A stretch of 36,663 nucleotides of DNA from a virus. Below are positions 23,980 through 31,053 of this stretch, piece by piece. The translations under genes were made by a program, and so were the position numbers. Numbering within the stretch: the first letter of the stretch is position 1; each line of letters begins with the position of its first letter. Under the pieces are notes generated by a model. It worked only from the letters and a program-made list of their open reading frames with translations. It was not told the DNA's origin and searched no databases. The stretch spans positions 1-36,663 of IMG/VR virus record IMGVR_UViG_3300025889_000374, one strand, 5' to 3'.

Positions 23980-24672
23980 TCACCCCCCTATAAACATCTG
24001 TCGGGGTACAAACCGCACCGCAGCCTTGTCGCGGTCTTCGTCAGATGCTTGGTTCCATGCCTCGTCATACTGGGCTTTGAGCATCTGCATCCGGTCTAGC
24101 GCACCGGGGAGTTTCATGGACAGGTAGTACGCCAAGCCCGCCACCATTGCTGGAATCATGCGAAACGGCACATCCATCGTGTTCACGCCGTTGCCTGCAT
24201 CCTGAATCCTGCGCAGCCTCCAGTACACCAAAGTGTACGCCTGCGACCCATCTGGCACGGGCCAAACGGTCACGCTCGGGGCCTCCAAACGGTTAATCAG
24301 GATCTGGATTGGCCTAGCTTGCGTCAGCTTGTTCGGGATGCTGGAGTACGTAGATACACTAATCCGGGTAATGGTCAGGTCTGCTTGCGTCGATACGCTC
24401 CCCGCTCCAGTGCGGATGACATGCTCAATCAGGTCAACGGTGGCGTCCGGCAGCGAGTATGTTGCAGTCCCCTGCACCAGTGGGATCGAGCCTTGCTCGA
24501 TAGTCCACATGTTAATCCCGCGATTCGCCCAGTCTGCAAACAGCAGGTTCATGGACCGCCTAGCCGTGCGAAGGTCGTAACCCGAGCGTAGCTCCGAGCC
24601 GCAGCGCTCAAACGCTTCCTCAACTATCTCACTGAGGTCTAGGTTGAAGGTAGACGTTCCAGAGGTTGCCAT
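23980..24672 (-). CDS. Head-tail connector / packaged-DNA stabilisation-type protein
   Basis: 230 residues. The N-terminus (TSTFNLDLSEIVEEAFERCG, then SELRSGYDLRTARRSMNLLF and ADWANRGINMW) is a pattern I know from podovirus-type phages, comparable to adaptor proteins such as P22 gp4 or T7 gp11-like rings. A beta segment (IPLVQGTATYSLPDATVDLI), a further part with VWPVPDGSQAYTLVYWRLRR, and a C-terminal helix with DRMQMLKAQYDEAW complete it. It would bind the lower face of the portal and start the tail. The second adaptor-like gene at 22132-22785 has the same general plan. Confidence 0.75.
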   Translation of the reverse strand: MATSGTSTFNLDLSEIVEEAFERCGSELRSGYDLRTARRSMNLLFADWANRGINMWTIEQGSIPLVQGTATYSLPDATVDLIEHVIRTGAGSVSTQADLTITRISVSTYSSIPNKLTQARPIQILINRLEAPSVTVWPVPDGSQAYTLVYWRLRRIQDAGNGVNTMDVPFRMIPAMVAGLAYYLSMKLPGALDRMQMLKAQYDEAWNQASDEDRDKAAVRFVPRQMFIGG

Positions 24673-24675
24673 TAC

Positions 24676-24924
24676 TTACCCTTTAGCCGTCTTCGCAGAT
24701 TGCCTGAAAGCACTAGCTGTAGGCGCACCCTTTTGCCCCACAGAGCGCATTTTTTCGCCAGAGCCCTGAGCGATTCGCCTACGCTTTGCGTTGATGTTTG
24801 CATACAGCCCAACCTCCCCGCCTTCCGCATACTGCGTGAAGTCCGTATTGTCACGCCTCGCCTTGCGCGTGCCCCTCGGCATTTTGGAGGGGGCGATAGC
24901 CCCCATCCCACGGGACGGTCTCAT
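24676..24924 (-). CDS. Small basic phage protein with Gly-Gly motif
   Basis: 82 residues, start overlapping the upstream TGA (ATGA) with no strong ribosome site, so coupling drives translation. After a basic start, YAEGGEVGLYANINAKRRR and IAQGSGEKMRSVGQKGAPTA then SAFRQSAKTAKG form a conserved-looking unit that I recognise from small proteins of cyanophages and other environmental phages. No function is known to me; the charge suggests nucleic acid or capsid contact. A second frame (24672-24911) overlaps almost fully but has a poor composition and was rejected. Confidence 0.75.
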   Translation of the reverse strand: MRPSRGMGAIAPSKMPRGTRKARRDNTDFTQYAEGGEVGLYANINAKRRRIAQGSGEKMRSVGQKGAPTASAFRQSAKTAKG

Positions 24925-25442
24925 ACGATTTTCGCTGACCGCGCTCCGCGTGCCATTCCCCAGCCTTTTACAGAACCGCCTTTTTTCATACCGGTACGTT
25001 CTGCGTCTATGTCACGCAGCGCTTTAGAATTTTCCTCGTGGGCAATTCGGTCTTTAGCGTCTTCTGACAACTCTACGCGGCTGCTACTACCTAGTTTGTC
25101 TGCAATTGACTTAAGAACGCTAGACTTATTAACTAAACTTTTTCCAAGCCCGGTACGCTCGTCAATATCCCTACCCAGATCATAGCCGCCTTGCAGCGCT
25201 GCGTTAGCTAACCCTGCTCTGCCTACCGAACGAAGAATAGCTCTACCCCCAGCCTCTTGGGACCGCGTACGGTTCTGGGGGCGGGTATCGGCGGTATCTA
25301 GGCCGCGTTTAATGCGGTCGGCATCGGCTCTCTGAGACGCGACTACGTCCTCATACAAATTTGGCGTGAGGTCGTTTGCATTTGTCTGCCCCGGAGACCG
25401 ATACCGATACCCGGGAATTTCAGGCTTATTAAGGCGTCCCAT
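24921..25442 (-). CDS. Small protein with KKGGSVKGWGMARGA tail
   Basis: 173 residues from the ATG at 25442, which has AAGG seven bases ahead and lies just after the upstream stop; a longer frame to 25499 is possible but overlaps that gene. The start MGRLNKPEIPGYRYRSPGQT resembles the neighbouring MGRPTDQEIKD. The centre (about 65-130) is helical with GGRAILRSVGRAGLANAALQ. The tail reads MKKGGSVKGWGMARGARSAK then IV, matching the tail of the gene at 23541-23978. The conserved tail with an unrelated body suggests a modular peptide. Confidence 0.75.
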   Translation of the reverse strand: MGRLNKPEIPGYRYRSPGQTNANDLTPNLYEDVVASQRADADRIKRGLDTADTRPQNRTRSQEAGGRAILRSVGRAGLANAALQGGYDLGRDIDERTGLGKSLVNKSSVLKSIADKLGSSSRVELSEDAKDRIAHEENSKALRDIDAERTGMKKGGSVKGWGMARGARSAKIV

Positions 25443-25452
25443 ACATTGCCTT

Positions 25453-25665
25453 TCAGCAAATCCTGCCGCGAGTCTTACCGCGTTGAGCGCACCCATCAAT
25501 AGAGCCGCCTTTGGCGTAGCCGCGCTGCCCGCGAATCTTGTCCCGCAGGGGGGATGGGGTATCCATAGGGGCTTCTTCGGTGGAGGTCAAAGATTTTTGA
25601 TACGCCTTCTCAAGCTTAGGCGCGTTGATGATATCTTTAATCTCTTGGTCTGTAGGGCGTCCCAT
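25453..25665 (-). CDS. Small protein with AKGGSIDG tail
   Basis: 70 residues from the ATG at 25665, which overlaps the upstream TAA (TAATG) with GGTGGGAAG ahead; the frame also allows a GTG at 25671. The N-terminal half is helical (TDQEIKDIINAPKLEKAYQK), the centre is Pro/Ser/Thr-rich, and the end (GYAKGGSIDGCAQRGKTRGR then IC) is a divergent form of the Gly-Gly tail, with Cys instead of Trp. No family recognised. Confidence 0.7.
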   Translation of the reverse strand: MGRPTDQEIKDIINAPKLEKAYQKSLTSTEEAPMDTPSPLRDKIRGQRGYAKGGSIDGCAQRGKTRGRIC

Positions 25666-26033
25666 TAGCACTTCCCACCTTTCTTCATAGCGATCATCTT
25701 GCCCTTGGTTTTACCCTTGGACTCTACACCACCACCTTTAGCCATCTTCTTGGCCTCTTCCATCTTCTCACCCCGCGCGTACTGCTGCGGAGTAATCTTG
25801 CCGGACTTGATGGCCTTGGCTTCCTTAAGCTCTTCGCCGTAAGTCTCCTTACCCTTGAACAGGTTCATACCCTTGGTAGCCATAGCATCACCGCCTTTTG
25901 CAAATTTGCGGCCCTTATCAGCCGCTGTGAAGTCTTTACCCACACTCATAGGAACGCCAGCTTTCTTGGCAAATGACGGTGAGTGTGCAATAGCCGCCAT
26001 GAAGTTGTGTTGCGCTTTGGAAGAGGAGGGCAT
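25665..26033 (-). CDS. Conserved small phage protein (DUF3008-like), Gly-Gly rich
   Basis: 122 residues, one-base overlap with the gene upstream. The N-terminus (MPSSSKAQHNFMAAIAHSPS, then FAKKAGVPMSVGKDFTAADK) is a clear conserved phage pattern that I recall as DUF3008-like. Downstream come FAKGGDAMATKGMNLF, a charged helix (TYGEELKEAKAIKSGKITPQ) and an end with KMAKGGGVESKGKTKGKMIA then MKKGGKC. The repeated AKGG/KKGG elements tie it to the shared-motif set. Strongly basic; possible DNA- or capsid-contacting protein. Function unknown. Confidence 0.8.
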   Translation of the reverse strand: MPSSSKAQHNFMAAIAHSPSFAKKAGVPMSVGKDFTAADKGRKFAKGGDAMATKGMNLFKGKETYGEELKEAKAIKSGKITPQQYARGEKMEEAKKMAKGGGVESKGKTKGKMIAMKKGGKC

Positions 26034-26218
26034 TACTTTCTCCCAAACAAACGCTGTACGGTGTCGGTTTCCCAGATACGGATTCCGGTCCAGATGATGG
26101 TGAAGAGCGCGGCTATGGAAGGTAACATCTCTGCCAGAGTTCCTATAACTGTGGCAATCGACAAGACATCGATGATGTGCTTTGCGTTATCACCAAGGTG
26201 CGAAAGATTCTCTTTCAT
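26033..26218 (-). CDS. Small membrane protein
   Basis: 61 residues. The ATG at 26218, with GGAAG nine bases upstream and one base after the upstream stop, is preferred over a GTG at 26236. Residues about 12-42 are hydrophobic (IIDVLSIATVIGTLAEMLPS, then IAALFTIIWTGIRIW), enough for one long or two short membrane helices, followed by WETDTVQRLFGRK, a charged end. Small proteins with this topology occur as holins or membrane components in phage structural operons, but the lysis genes here lie 11 kb away, so the role is open. Confidence 0.7.
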   Translation of the reverse strand: MKENLSHLGDNAKHIIDVLSIATVIGTLAEMLPSIAALFTIIWTGIRIWETDTVQRLFGRK

Positions 26219-26219
26219 G

Positions 26220-26474
26220 TCAGCACTTCCACGCACGCAGACTTTTGTTTATGCGGCTGTTCGGATCGTTCGCCGTCTTGGCGCTGGTTAGCTTCTTCTT
26301 CATGCCCGACATCCGGGCACAGAATGAGTCCCGCCTCGGCCCGCCTTCAGGCTGCGGTGCCTTCAACCCCGGCTTACCGGGGTTAGCTTTGTTGTAGGAC
26401 GCCCGCCCCTTGGCGTTCAAGCCGCCGGACTCGGATTTGCCTTCCTTACGCTGCCATGCCGGGGATTTAGCCAT
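26220..26474 (-). CDS. DUF6321-like conserved phage protein
   Basis: 84 residues. The sequence AKSPAWQRKEGKSESGGLNA, then GRASYNKANPG, and the end SFCARMSGMKKKLTSAKTAN followed by NDPNSRINKSLRAWKC match a conserved phage family that I recall as DUF6321. Cys at the SFCARM and WKC positions are part of that pattern. No biochemical role is established to my knowledge. The gene starts one base after the upstream stop, within the coupled cluster of small genes. Confidence 0.8.
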   Translation of the reverse strand: MAKSPAWQRKEGKSESGGLNAKGRASYNKANPGKPGLKAPQPEGGPRRDSFCARMSGMKKKLTSAKTANDPNSRINKSLRAWKC

Positions 26475-26475
26475 G

Positions 26476-27054
26476 TCATACCTTTTTGGCTATGCCGTAG
26501 CCCCTGTAGCCGGTTACGCGGCCACCGGCCTTGTACCCCTTGACGCTACCACCTTTTTTCATGCCCCCTCCAAGGGGCTGCATGTAGTTACCTGCCGCTG
26601 CGGTAGCCCCAGCTACTTTATCCTCCGGAGACACGAAAGACGAAGGCTTAGGCATGTAGTTACGCGCCGCCGCAGCGGCCTCAGCTACTTTAGCCTCCGG
26701 GGATACGGGAGTCGGGGTCCGCAACTGATCTAACGTCACGCCGGGGTTACGTTGCAGCTTTGCGGCCTCGTATTCAGACATCTGCGGCTGCGGCGGGAGG
26801 CCCTTTGTCGGCGACCCGGAGCCTTGCTGGGGCATGGGGCTTGGCTGCGCCGTGAGGCCGGGTGATGGCAATCCGGAGCCTTGCAGGGGTGTGGGGCTTA
26901 GTTGCGGTGGGAGGCCCTTTGTCGGTGACCCGGAGCCTTGCTGGGGCATAGGCGTACTACGCGGAGGTTGTACCCCACGCGAAAGTACGGAGGTTCGTGT
27001 TCCCCGCGACGGTTCGGCGGGGCGCAGGGGTATCCGGGGCGGTTGAAAAGCCAT
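26476..27054 (-). CDS. Pro-rich small protein with KKGGSVKGYKAGG tail
   Basis: 192 residues. The first 90 residues are Pro/Ser/Gly-rich repeats built on MPQQGSGSPTKGLPPQ, present twice exactly and once in a variant (PLQGSGLPSPGL). The middle holds two copies of a helix-plus-linker unit (SPEAKVAEAAAAARNYMPKP and SPEDKVAGATAAAGNYMQPL). The tail (GMKKGGSVKGYKAGGRVTGY, then RGYGIAKKV) is a variant of the tail in two other small proteins. It is mostly disordered by composition. Function unknown. Confidence 0.75.
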   Translation of the reverse strand: MAFQPPRIPLRPAEPSRGTRTSVLSRGVQPPRSTPMPQQGSGSPTKGLPPQLSPTPLQGSGLPSPGLTAQPSPMPQQGSGSPTKGLPPQPQMSEYEAAKLQRNPGVTLDQLRTPTPVSPEAKVAEAAAAARNYMPKPSSFVSPEDKVAGATAAAGNYMQPLGGGMKKGGSVKGYKAGGRVTGYRGYGIAKKV

Positions 27055-27066
27055 GATTACTCCGTC

Positions 27067-27351
27067 TCACCCATAAAAGACAATAGCCGTCGTACTTGCA
27101 GCGCACACCGCAGATACGTTAGTGTTGCACTTGATGCCCTCGCCGGGGAACAGGATATTTAGCGCACCAATCGCAGCAGGGGCTGTGAATGAGAACACGG
27201 CGGTGCCGCCCGTACCGTCGTTCAGAACAACCGTGCCGCCCGAAGGATAGCTGATCGTCACGCCCTTGATTCGGGTGGGTCCGGCAAAAATTGTGGTCGT
27301 AGCTCCAGCAGCCGCAGCGCCGGATTTAACGTCGGTTTGCATCATGCTCAA
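27067..27351 (-). CDS. Small structural protein
   Basis: 94 residues, with AGGAGATTG ahead of the ATG. After a short leader (SMMQTDVKSGAAAAGATTTI), the rest is beta strands with Gly/Thr/Ala turns (RIKGVTISYPSGGTVVLNDG, then TAVFSFTAPAAIGALNILFP, and an end of AASTTAIVFYG). The size and composition suggest a small virion component such as a decoration or tail-tip protein. It is separated from the previous gene by a hairpin that could reduce read-through. Confidence 0.7.
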   Translation of the reverse strand: MSMMQTDVKSGAAAAGATTTIFAGPTRIKGVTISYPSGGTVVLNDGTGGTAVFSFTAPAAIGALNILFPGEGIKCNTNVSAVCAASTTAIVFYG

Positions 27352-27364
27352 TCTCCTGTAAACA

Positions 27365-27380
27365 GGGGGCCGAAGCCCCC
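27365..27380 (-). terminator. Stem-loop between two structural genes (possible partial terminator)
   Basis: On the minus strand, GGGGGC and GCCCCC form a perfect 6-bp GC stem with a TTCG loop in the 34-base gap between the genes ending at 27386 and starting at 27351. It is followed by TGTTTAC, not a long T run, so it would act as a weak terminator or a processing/stability element rather than a full stop. Confidence 0.5.
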
Positions 27381-27385
27381 ATCAA

Positions 27386-27868
27386 TTAAGCAGAGACCGG
27401 GTTAGCAATCGCCGTCGTGCCGCTCACGGCCTTCTGCGCGTAGTTGACCGTGACAATAAAGCGGCCAGCACCCAGAGTGCCAGTGCCCACTACGTTACGA
27501 ATGTAGACGGTAGTATCCGCCGAAGTGGAAGTCTGCCATGCCAACTGCGTTGCAGCGGTCGTGGTGCCCGTAAAACGCCCGCCAAGCGAGGTAGCAACAG
27601 CGGCGGACAGTTCAGCGCCGCCAGACGTGGTTCCGACAGAGACGGTGGTCGTTCCCACCGTGGCTGCGACAACTTGGTCAATTACGATGTTGATGATCTG
27701 CGCCCCAGCGGGCAGAATCATTGCGGCTACGTCGTAGTTACCCGTCGTGGTGCCCGCCAGATTGCCAGAGTCGTACGATTGAGAGAGAACCACAAGGCCA
27801 GCATTGCGACCGGGGTTGTTCAGCACCGTACCTACGCGCAGGGGGCCGGAAAAGGAGGCAAAGCTCAT
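27386..27868 (-). CDS. Structural protein, first gene of second transcription unit
   Basis: 160 residues, ATG behind AAGGA. The N-terminus (SFASFSGPLRVGTVLNNPGR) leads into strands with LVVLSQSYDSG, YDVAAMILPAGAQIINIVID, TVSVGTTSGGAELSAAVATS and an end of GRFIVTVNYAQKAVSGTTAI. It is a compact beta-sandwich-like protein with no enzymatic motif, and I recall similar short proteins close to capsid genes of environmental phages. Its gene is the first after the capsid terminator and has its own promoter, so it may be produced in high amounts. Confidence 0.75.
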   Translation of the reverse strand: MSFASFSGPLRVGTVLNNPGRNAGLVVLSQSYDSGNLAGTTTGNYDVAAMILPAGAQIINIVIDQVVAATVGTTTVSVGTTSGGAELSAAVATSLGGRFTGTTTAATQLAWQTSTSADTTVYIRNVVGTGTLGAGRFIVTVNYAQKAVSGTTAIANPVSA

Positions 27869-27892
27869 GATTTTTTCCTTACATACAAGTTA

Positions 27893-27937
27893 GGCGTAGC
27901 AATCGGTATGTCGTCTGCCGGAACAGTTTGCTACGCC
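27893..27937 (-). promoter_or_regulatory. Perfect 10-bp inverted repeat in the 5' leader
   Basis: GGCGTAGCAA (27893-27902) and its exact complement TTGCTACGCC (27928-27937) flank a 25-base spacer within the leader of the unit that begins at the promoter at 27957-27985. In the RNA this would form a stable stem. A CCGGATTTCCGG palindrome (27936-27947) touches its edge just after the predicted start site. Confidence 0.6.
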
Positions 27938-27956
27938 GGATTTCCGGAATGGGGTC

Positions 27957-27985
27957 AATATAGCAGGTTTTCACCCTACGGGCAA
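27957..27985 (-). promoter_or_regulatory. Promoter for genes downstream of the capsid gene
   Basis: Minus strand: TTGCCC (-35) at 27985-27980, a 17-base spacer, then TGC followed by TATATT (-10) at 27962-27957. The -10 matches five of six consensus bases and has an extended TGn. Transcription would begin near 27950, about 80 bases before the next gene. It lies directly behind the capsid terminator, which fits a second transcription unit. Confidence 0.65.
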
Positions 27986-28050
27986 CAGCGTATTGGACTT
28001 AGTTACAGGTAGTGTGGTTCGACACGGTAAACAAGAGTTACGACACAGGC

Positions 28051-28081
28051 AAAAAGAAAAAGGCCCCCGAAGGAGCCTTTT
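28051..28081 (-). terminator. Rho-independent terminator of the capsid operon
   Basis: Minus strand: a 10-bp stem (AAAAGGCTCC with GGGGCCTTTT, one G-U pair) closes a TTCG loop with the ideal C-G closing pair and is followed by TTTCTTTTT-type tract. It begins about 20 bases after the major capsid protein stop. Strong canonical form. Confidence 0.92.
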
Positions 28082-28102
28082 CTAGGTGCTAACCCTGATA
28101 AA

Positions 28103-29020
28103 TCAGGACGAACCGGGGGAGCCGTAGGCACCCAGCGGGTCCGAGACGCCGAAGCTGTAACGCTCACGGGCCTTGTAACGCTGGTTGCCAGTATCAAAAT
28201 CCCCGTCCATCGAAGTGGACAGAGGCGTACGCACGAAGTGCTTCAGGCCGTTCGGAACATCCGTGGTCAGGAACCAAGCGTTCGTATCGGTCAAGAAGTG
28301 GTTGACGGTGTAGCCTTCGGGGATCGAACCGTTGTTCTTCAGCGCGTTGATGTCGTTATCGGTCGTGCCGACACGCAGCGACGTTTCCAGCAGTCGGGTT
28401 GCGACGAACTGGAGAGCCGGAGGAACAATCAGCTTACGGGGCTTGGCTGCGATCAGCAGGCCGCGCTCATCCGTCCACGCAGCGATCTGAATAACGGCGG
28501 CTTCCAGAGAAGTCTCGTTCAGGTCAGCGCCAGTGGTAGGACGGTTGCTGTTGGTGCCGCCGCTGACCAGCGGGTGGTCAGTAGCAAACAGAACCTTGCC
28601 GTCGCCGTAGGTGGGGTTGCCTGCGCCGGTAAAGCCCGTGTTCAGGATGGCCGCAGCCTTGATCTGCTTGGTATATGCCATAGCCCGAGCCAGAGACTTC
28701 GTGTAGCGTGCCGACAGGCTGTCGTACAGGTTGTCTTCCATCGCCTCTTCGGTGATAGAGAAGCCCATAGCGATAGTCTCGTGGACGTACCGAGCGGTCC
28801 ATGCCTCTTGGGCGTTGTCATAAGTAATCGCCTGACCTTCGTTCTTCACAGGCGCTGCGGAGAAGCCAGAGAGCTTGGTCTCTTCTTCGAACGAACGCTC
28901 AGAAGTTTCGGTTTCGTAGATTTCCTTATGCTCTTCGCCGTAGCGGGCATACTCCATACCAAACAGCGCGTTGAGGCCGGGGAGGAGTTCTTTAAGTAGC
29001 TGTGCGCGTGAAATTGCCAT
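28103..29020 (-). CDS. Major capsid protein (HK97 fold, Mu gpT-like)
   Basis: 305 residues, ATG behind AAGGAG. Features typical of the family: SERSFEEETKLSGFSAAPVK (about 39-58, E-loop region), YVHETIAMGFSITEEAMEDN (about 78-97), a spine-like helix with ARYTKSLARAMAYTKQIKAA, GDGKVLFATDHPLVSGG (about 139-155), ADLNETSLEAAVIQI, and a C-terminal domain ending in RYKARERYSFGVSDPLGAYG. The pattern is close to the Mu gpT-type major head subunits. No prohead protease or delta domain is seen, so assembly probably depends on the separate scaffold-like gene upstream. The gene is closed by a strong terminator. Confidence 0.9.
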   Translation of the reverse strand: MAISRAQLLKELLPGLNALFGMEYARYGEEHKEIYETETSERSFEEETKLSGFSAAPVKNEGQAITYDNAQEAWTARYVHETIAMGFSITEEAMEDNLYDSLSARYTKSLARAMAYTKQIKAAAILNTGFTGAGNPTYGDGKVLFATDHPLVSGGTNSNRPTTGADLNETSLEAAVIQIAAWTDERGLLIAAKPRKLIVPPALQFVATRLLETSLRVGTTDNDINALKNNGSIPEGYTVNHFLTDTNAWFLTTDVPNGLKHFVRTPLSTSMDGDFDTGNQRYKARERYSFGVSDPLGAYGSPGSS

Positions 29021-29030
29021 GATTTACTCC

Positions 29031-29636
29031 TTAGAAGCCAACGGCGTTGTTATACGAATGCCAGCCGATGTTCCACTTCACCAGCAAATCAGTCTTGGCA
29101 TCACCGGGGGTAGACGCAAAACCAACAATACGGAAGGGAGCGGTCGTGGTAATCGACGTAGCGTTTACCGAGGCGGTGGAGTTACCGTTCTGAGTCGAGC
29201 CGGTAGTAATAGCGCCAGAGGTCATGTAGACGTTTTCGCCAAGTTTCGCCTGCGCCACAGAGCCGTCAGCCTGAACTTGCAGGATGACATCCGGATCATC
29301 AACGACGTACGCAGTGACAACACCCGTGGTACTAGCGGGGTAGTACTGGGCGTAAATCTGCTGCCCTTGCGCGTTGATGTACGAGCAGCCAACGAACACG
29401 CCAACCGCACCAGTCAGGGCGGTGCCTGCCGGGAATGCGTTAGTGGTAGCGTCCGCGCCGGTTGCGGTAACCAGTTGCAGATATCCGGTGGAGTGAACGT
29501 AGACCAACGATCCGTTATAGATGTTGGAAGCGTACCCTGCCGGGTCGATGAGAAGAGAGCGGGTAGAGCCAGCGTATTGCTGACCGCCCACTAGGTTTAC
29601 GGGTTTGAAGCCGTAAGGAGTAGCAGTTGCTGCCAT
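29031..29636 (-). CDS. Capsid decoration/stabilisation-like protein
   Basis: 201 residues, ATG behind AGGAGC. The start (ATATPYGFKPVNLVGGQQYA, then STRSLLIDPAGYASNIYNGS) is a pattern I know from small head proteins next to capsid genes of short-tailed and environmental phages. The rest is a beta-rich domain, with YVVDDPDVILQVQADGSVAQ and a C-terminal WNIGWHSYNNAVGF. It would bind the capsid surface or stabilise it. It is read immediately before the capsid gene with a 10-base gap, so both share a transcript. Confidence 0.75.
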   Translation of the reverse strand: MAATATPYGFKPVNLVGGQQYAGSTRSLLIDPAGYASNIYNGSLVYVHSTGYLQLVTATGADATTNAFPAGTALTGAVGVFVGCSYINAQGQQIYAQYYPASTTGVVTAYVVDDPDVILQVQADGSVAQAKLGENVYMTSGAITTGSTQNGNSTASVNATSITTTAPFRIVGFASTPGDAKTDLLVKWNIGWHSYNNAVGF

Positions 29637-29650
29637 AAAAAGCTCCTAAG

Positions 29651-30103
29651 TTAAGAACCGCGCCCAAACGAAACCTTGGACTGACGCTCACGGAAGAGCG
29701 GCATACGAGGATCGTTTTCACGCATGAAGTTGTTGTCAACAGAATTCATCTGACCGTCCGCTTGCTGCCGGTAGTAGGCATCGCGTTGCTCAGTGAACTC
29801 AGTGGGTGTTTTGCAAAGGAGCAGACCACCAATCTCGATGCTGTCGGGGTAGGTTTTACCTGCGCCCATCAGTTGAATCTCGGGGTGTTCCGACGCCTTT
29901 ACAGGCTCCCAACCCTCACGCATTTTCGAGGAGATGTTCATGGGATCAGGTTCGCCGCGTGCGCTGATACGAATCCAACGGAATGCATATCCCGGCTCCG
30001 GATGCGGGTCGGGCAGCAGTTGCGGGGGCATCCACTTTGCAGGGCGCTCCAGCTTCGCGCGGGTTTCGTTCTCACGAGTCAATTTAGGTCCGTTCATGTT
30101 CAC
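29651..30103 (-). CDS. Conserved protein of head region, unknown function
   Basis: 150 residues, start overlapping the scaffold-like gene's stop (ATGA, 4 bases). The sequence is highly charged with few strands: PKLTRENETRAKLERPAKWM, PPQLLPDPHPEPGYAFRWIR, GGLLLCKTPTEFTEQRDAYY, and an end of RENDPRMPLFRERQSKVSFG. I have seen similar short proteins between scaffold and capsid genes in environmental phages; none has a function known to me. Translation is coupled, which suggests a stoichiometric link to the scaffold. Confidence 0.7.
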   Translation of the reverse strand: MNMNGPKLTRENETRAKLERPAKWMPPQLLPDPHPEPGYAFRWIRISARGEPDPMNISSKMREGWEPVKASEHPEIQLMGAGKTYPDSIEIGGLLLCKTPTEFTEQRDAYYRQQADGQMNSVDNNFMRENDPRMPLFRERQSKVSFGRGS

Positions 30104-31044
30104 TTCCTCATTTCTTCCGCAACCTTACGAGCATACAGTTCCAGAGGAACTCCAAGCCGTTTGGCGATATTCACCTGCGTTTGGGTAAGTACGACTTTCT
30201 TGGGCGCAGTACTCCTTGTGGCGGGTGCAACCACGTTCCGTTTATTAGTGCGCTGAGAAGGAGCATCAGCGGTTTCCTCAGAGTCGAACTTCTCTGGAAA
30301 CACTTGCCGCACGCGAGAATTAACCCGTTCGTAGTATTCGTCAGACCGTGGGTCAACCCCCTCTTTTACTAGCTTGCTGTGCAAGCCAAGAGCGAAGCTG
30401 GTCATCTCGTCGTCAGAACCAAACCAGTCATTTTCCCTCTGCCAAGCAGCAGCTTTTTCGTCTACTGCTGCGGGCTGTGGTGTTTGTACCACAGGTTTAG
30501 ATTCTTGTACAGGGGCGGGCCGGAAATTACTTACACGGTCTGCTTTTATCTTAACTGCGGTCATTTTCTCCTGAGCCGCAACCAGCGCGTCTGCATCCCC
30601 TGCCTCGTATGCATTCTTATATTCGCGCTTAACCTCCTCAAGCTCCTGCTGAACTACCTTCTTGGCCTGCTCCAACAGCGCTTTTTGCCCCTCATTCAGG
30701 GAGCCTTTGAGCTTGCGGTTCTCTTCGGCGATAGCCTGCGCAGCACGAACAGCCTCTTCCTTCTCTCGGAGTGCGGCTTCTTTGGCGCGGCGTTCTTCGT
30801 GGTAGCCCTTGGTAAAGTGCTTGATTCGCTTCTTGGCGCTCTCAGAGTACGCCTCAAGCTCTTCTTCCGTGGGGTCCGACGGGGGTTCCGCCATTGGTTT
30901 GCGGCCACGATCCTTCTCAGGGGTATCGTCCACAATCTCGATTTCAGTGTCGGCGGCGGGTGTAACTACCTTACCGCCCTCGCGCGGATTCTTTTTCTCC
31001 GCCTCGTCAGGGAATACAAACTCGGTCTTTTCGATTTCAGCCAT
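30100..31044 (-). CDS. Scaffold-like protein
   Basis: 314 residues, ATG behind AAGGAG. An acidic disordered N-terminus (about 1-70) is followed by a long charged helix (about 70-165, KKRIKHFTKGYHEERRAKEA and EEAVRAAQAIAEENRKLKGS), which is a likely coiled coil, then a Pro-rich linker, a helix (ENDWFGSDDEMTSFALGLHS) and a basic end with LTQTQVNIAKRLGVPLELYA then RKVAEEMRK. This order (acidic N-terminus, coiled coil, basic helical end that contacts coat protein) is the architecture of phage scaffolding proteins. It lies between portal and capsid genes, as expected. The short C-terminal helix is a recurring signature in scaffolds of this type. Confidence 0.8.
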   Translation of the reverse strand: MAEIEKTEFVFPDEAEKKNPREGGKVVTPAADTEIEIVDDTPEKDRGRKPMAEPPSDPTEEELEAYSESAKKRIKHFTKGYHEERRAKEAALREKEEAVRAAQAIAEENRKLKGSLNEGQKALLEQAKKVVQQELEEVKREYKNAYEAGDADALVAAQEKMTAVKIKADRVSNFRPAPVQESKPVVQTPQPAAVDEKAAAWQRENDWFGSDDEMTSFALGLHSKLVKEGVDPRSDEYYERVNSRVRQVFPEKFDSEETADAPSQRTNKRNVVAPATRSTAPKKVVLTQTQVNIAKRLGVPLELYARKVAEEMRK

Positions 31045-31053
31045 GACTACTCC

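Noticed and set aside
24672-24911. Alternative frame to the small gene at 24676-24924
   Set aside because: The Arg/Ser-rich product lacks a recognisable pattern, while the other frame carries a conserved-looking unit and a coupled start.
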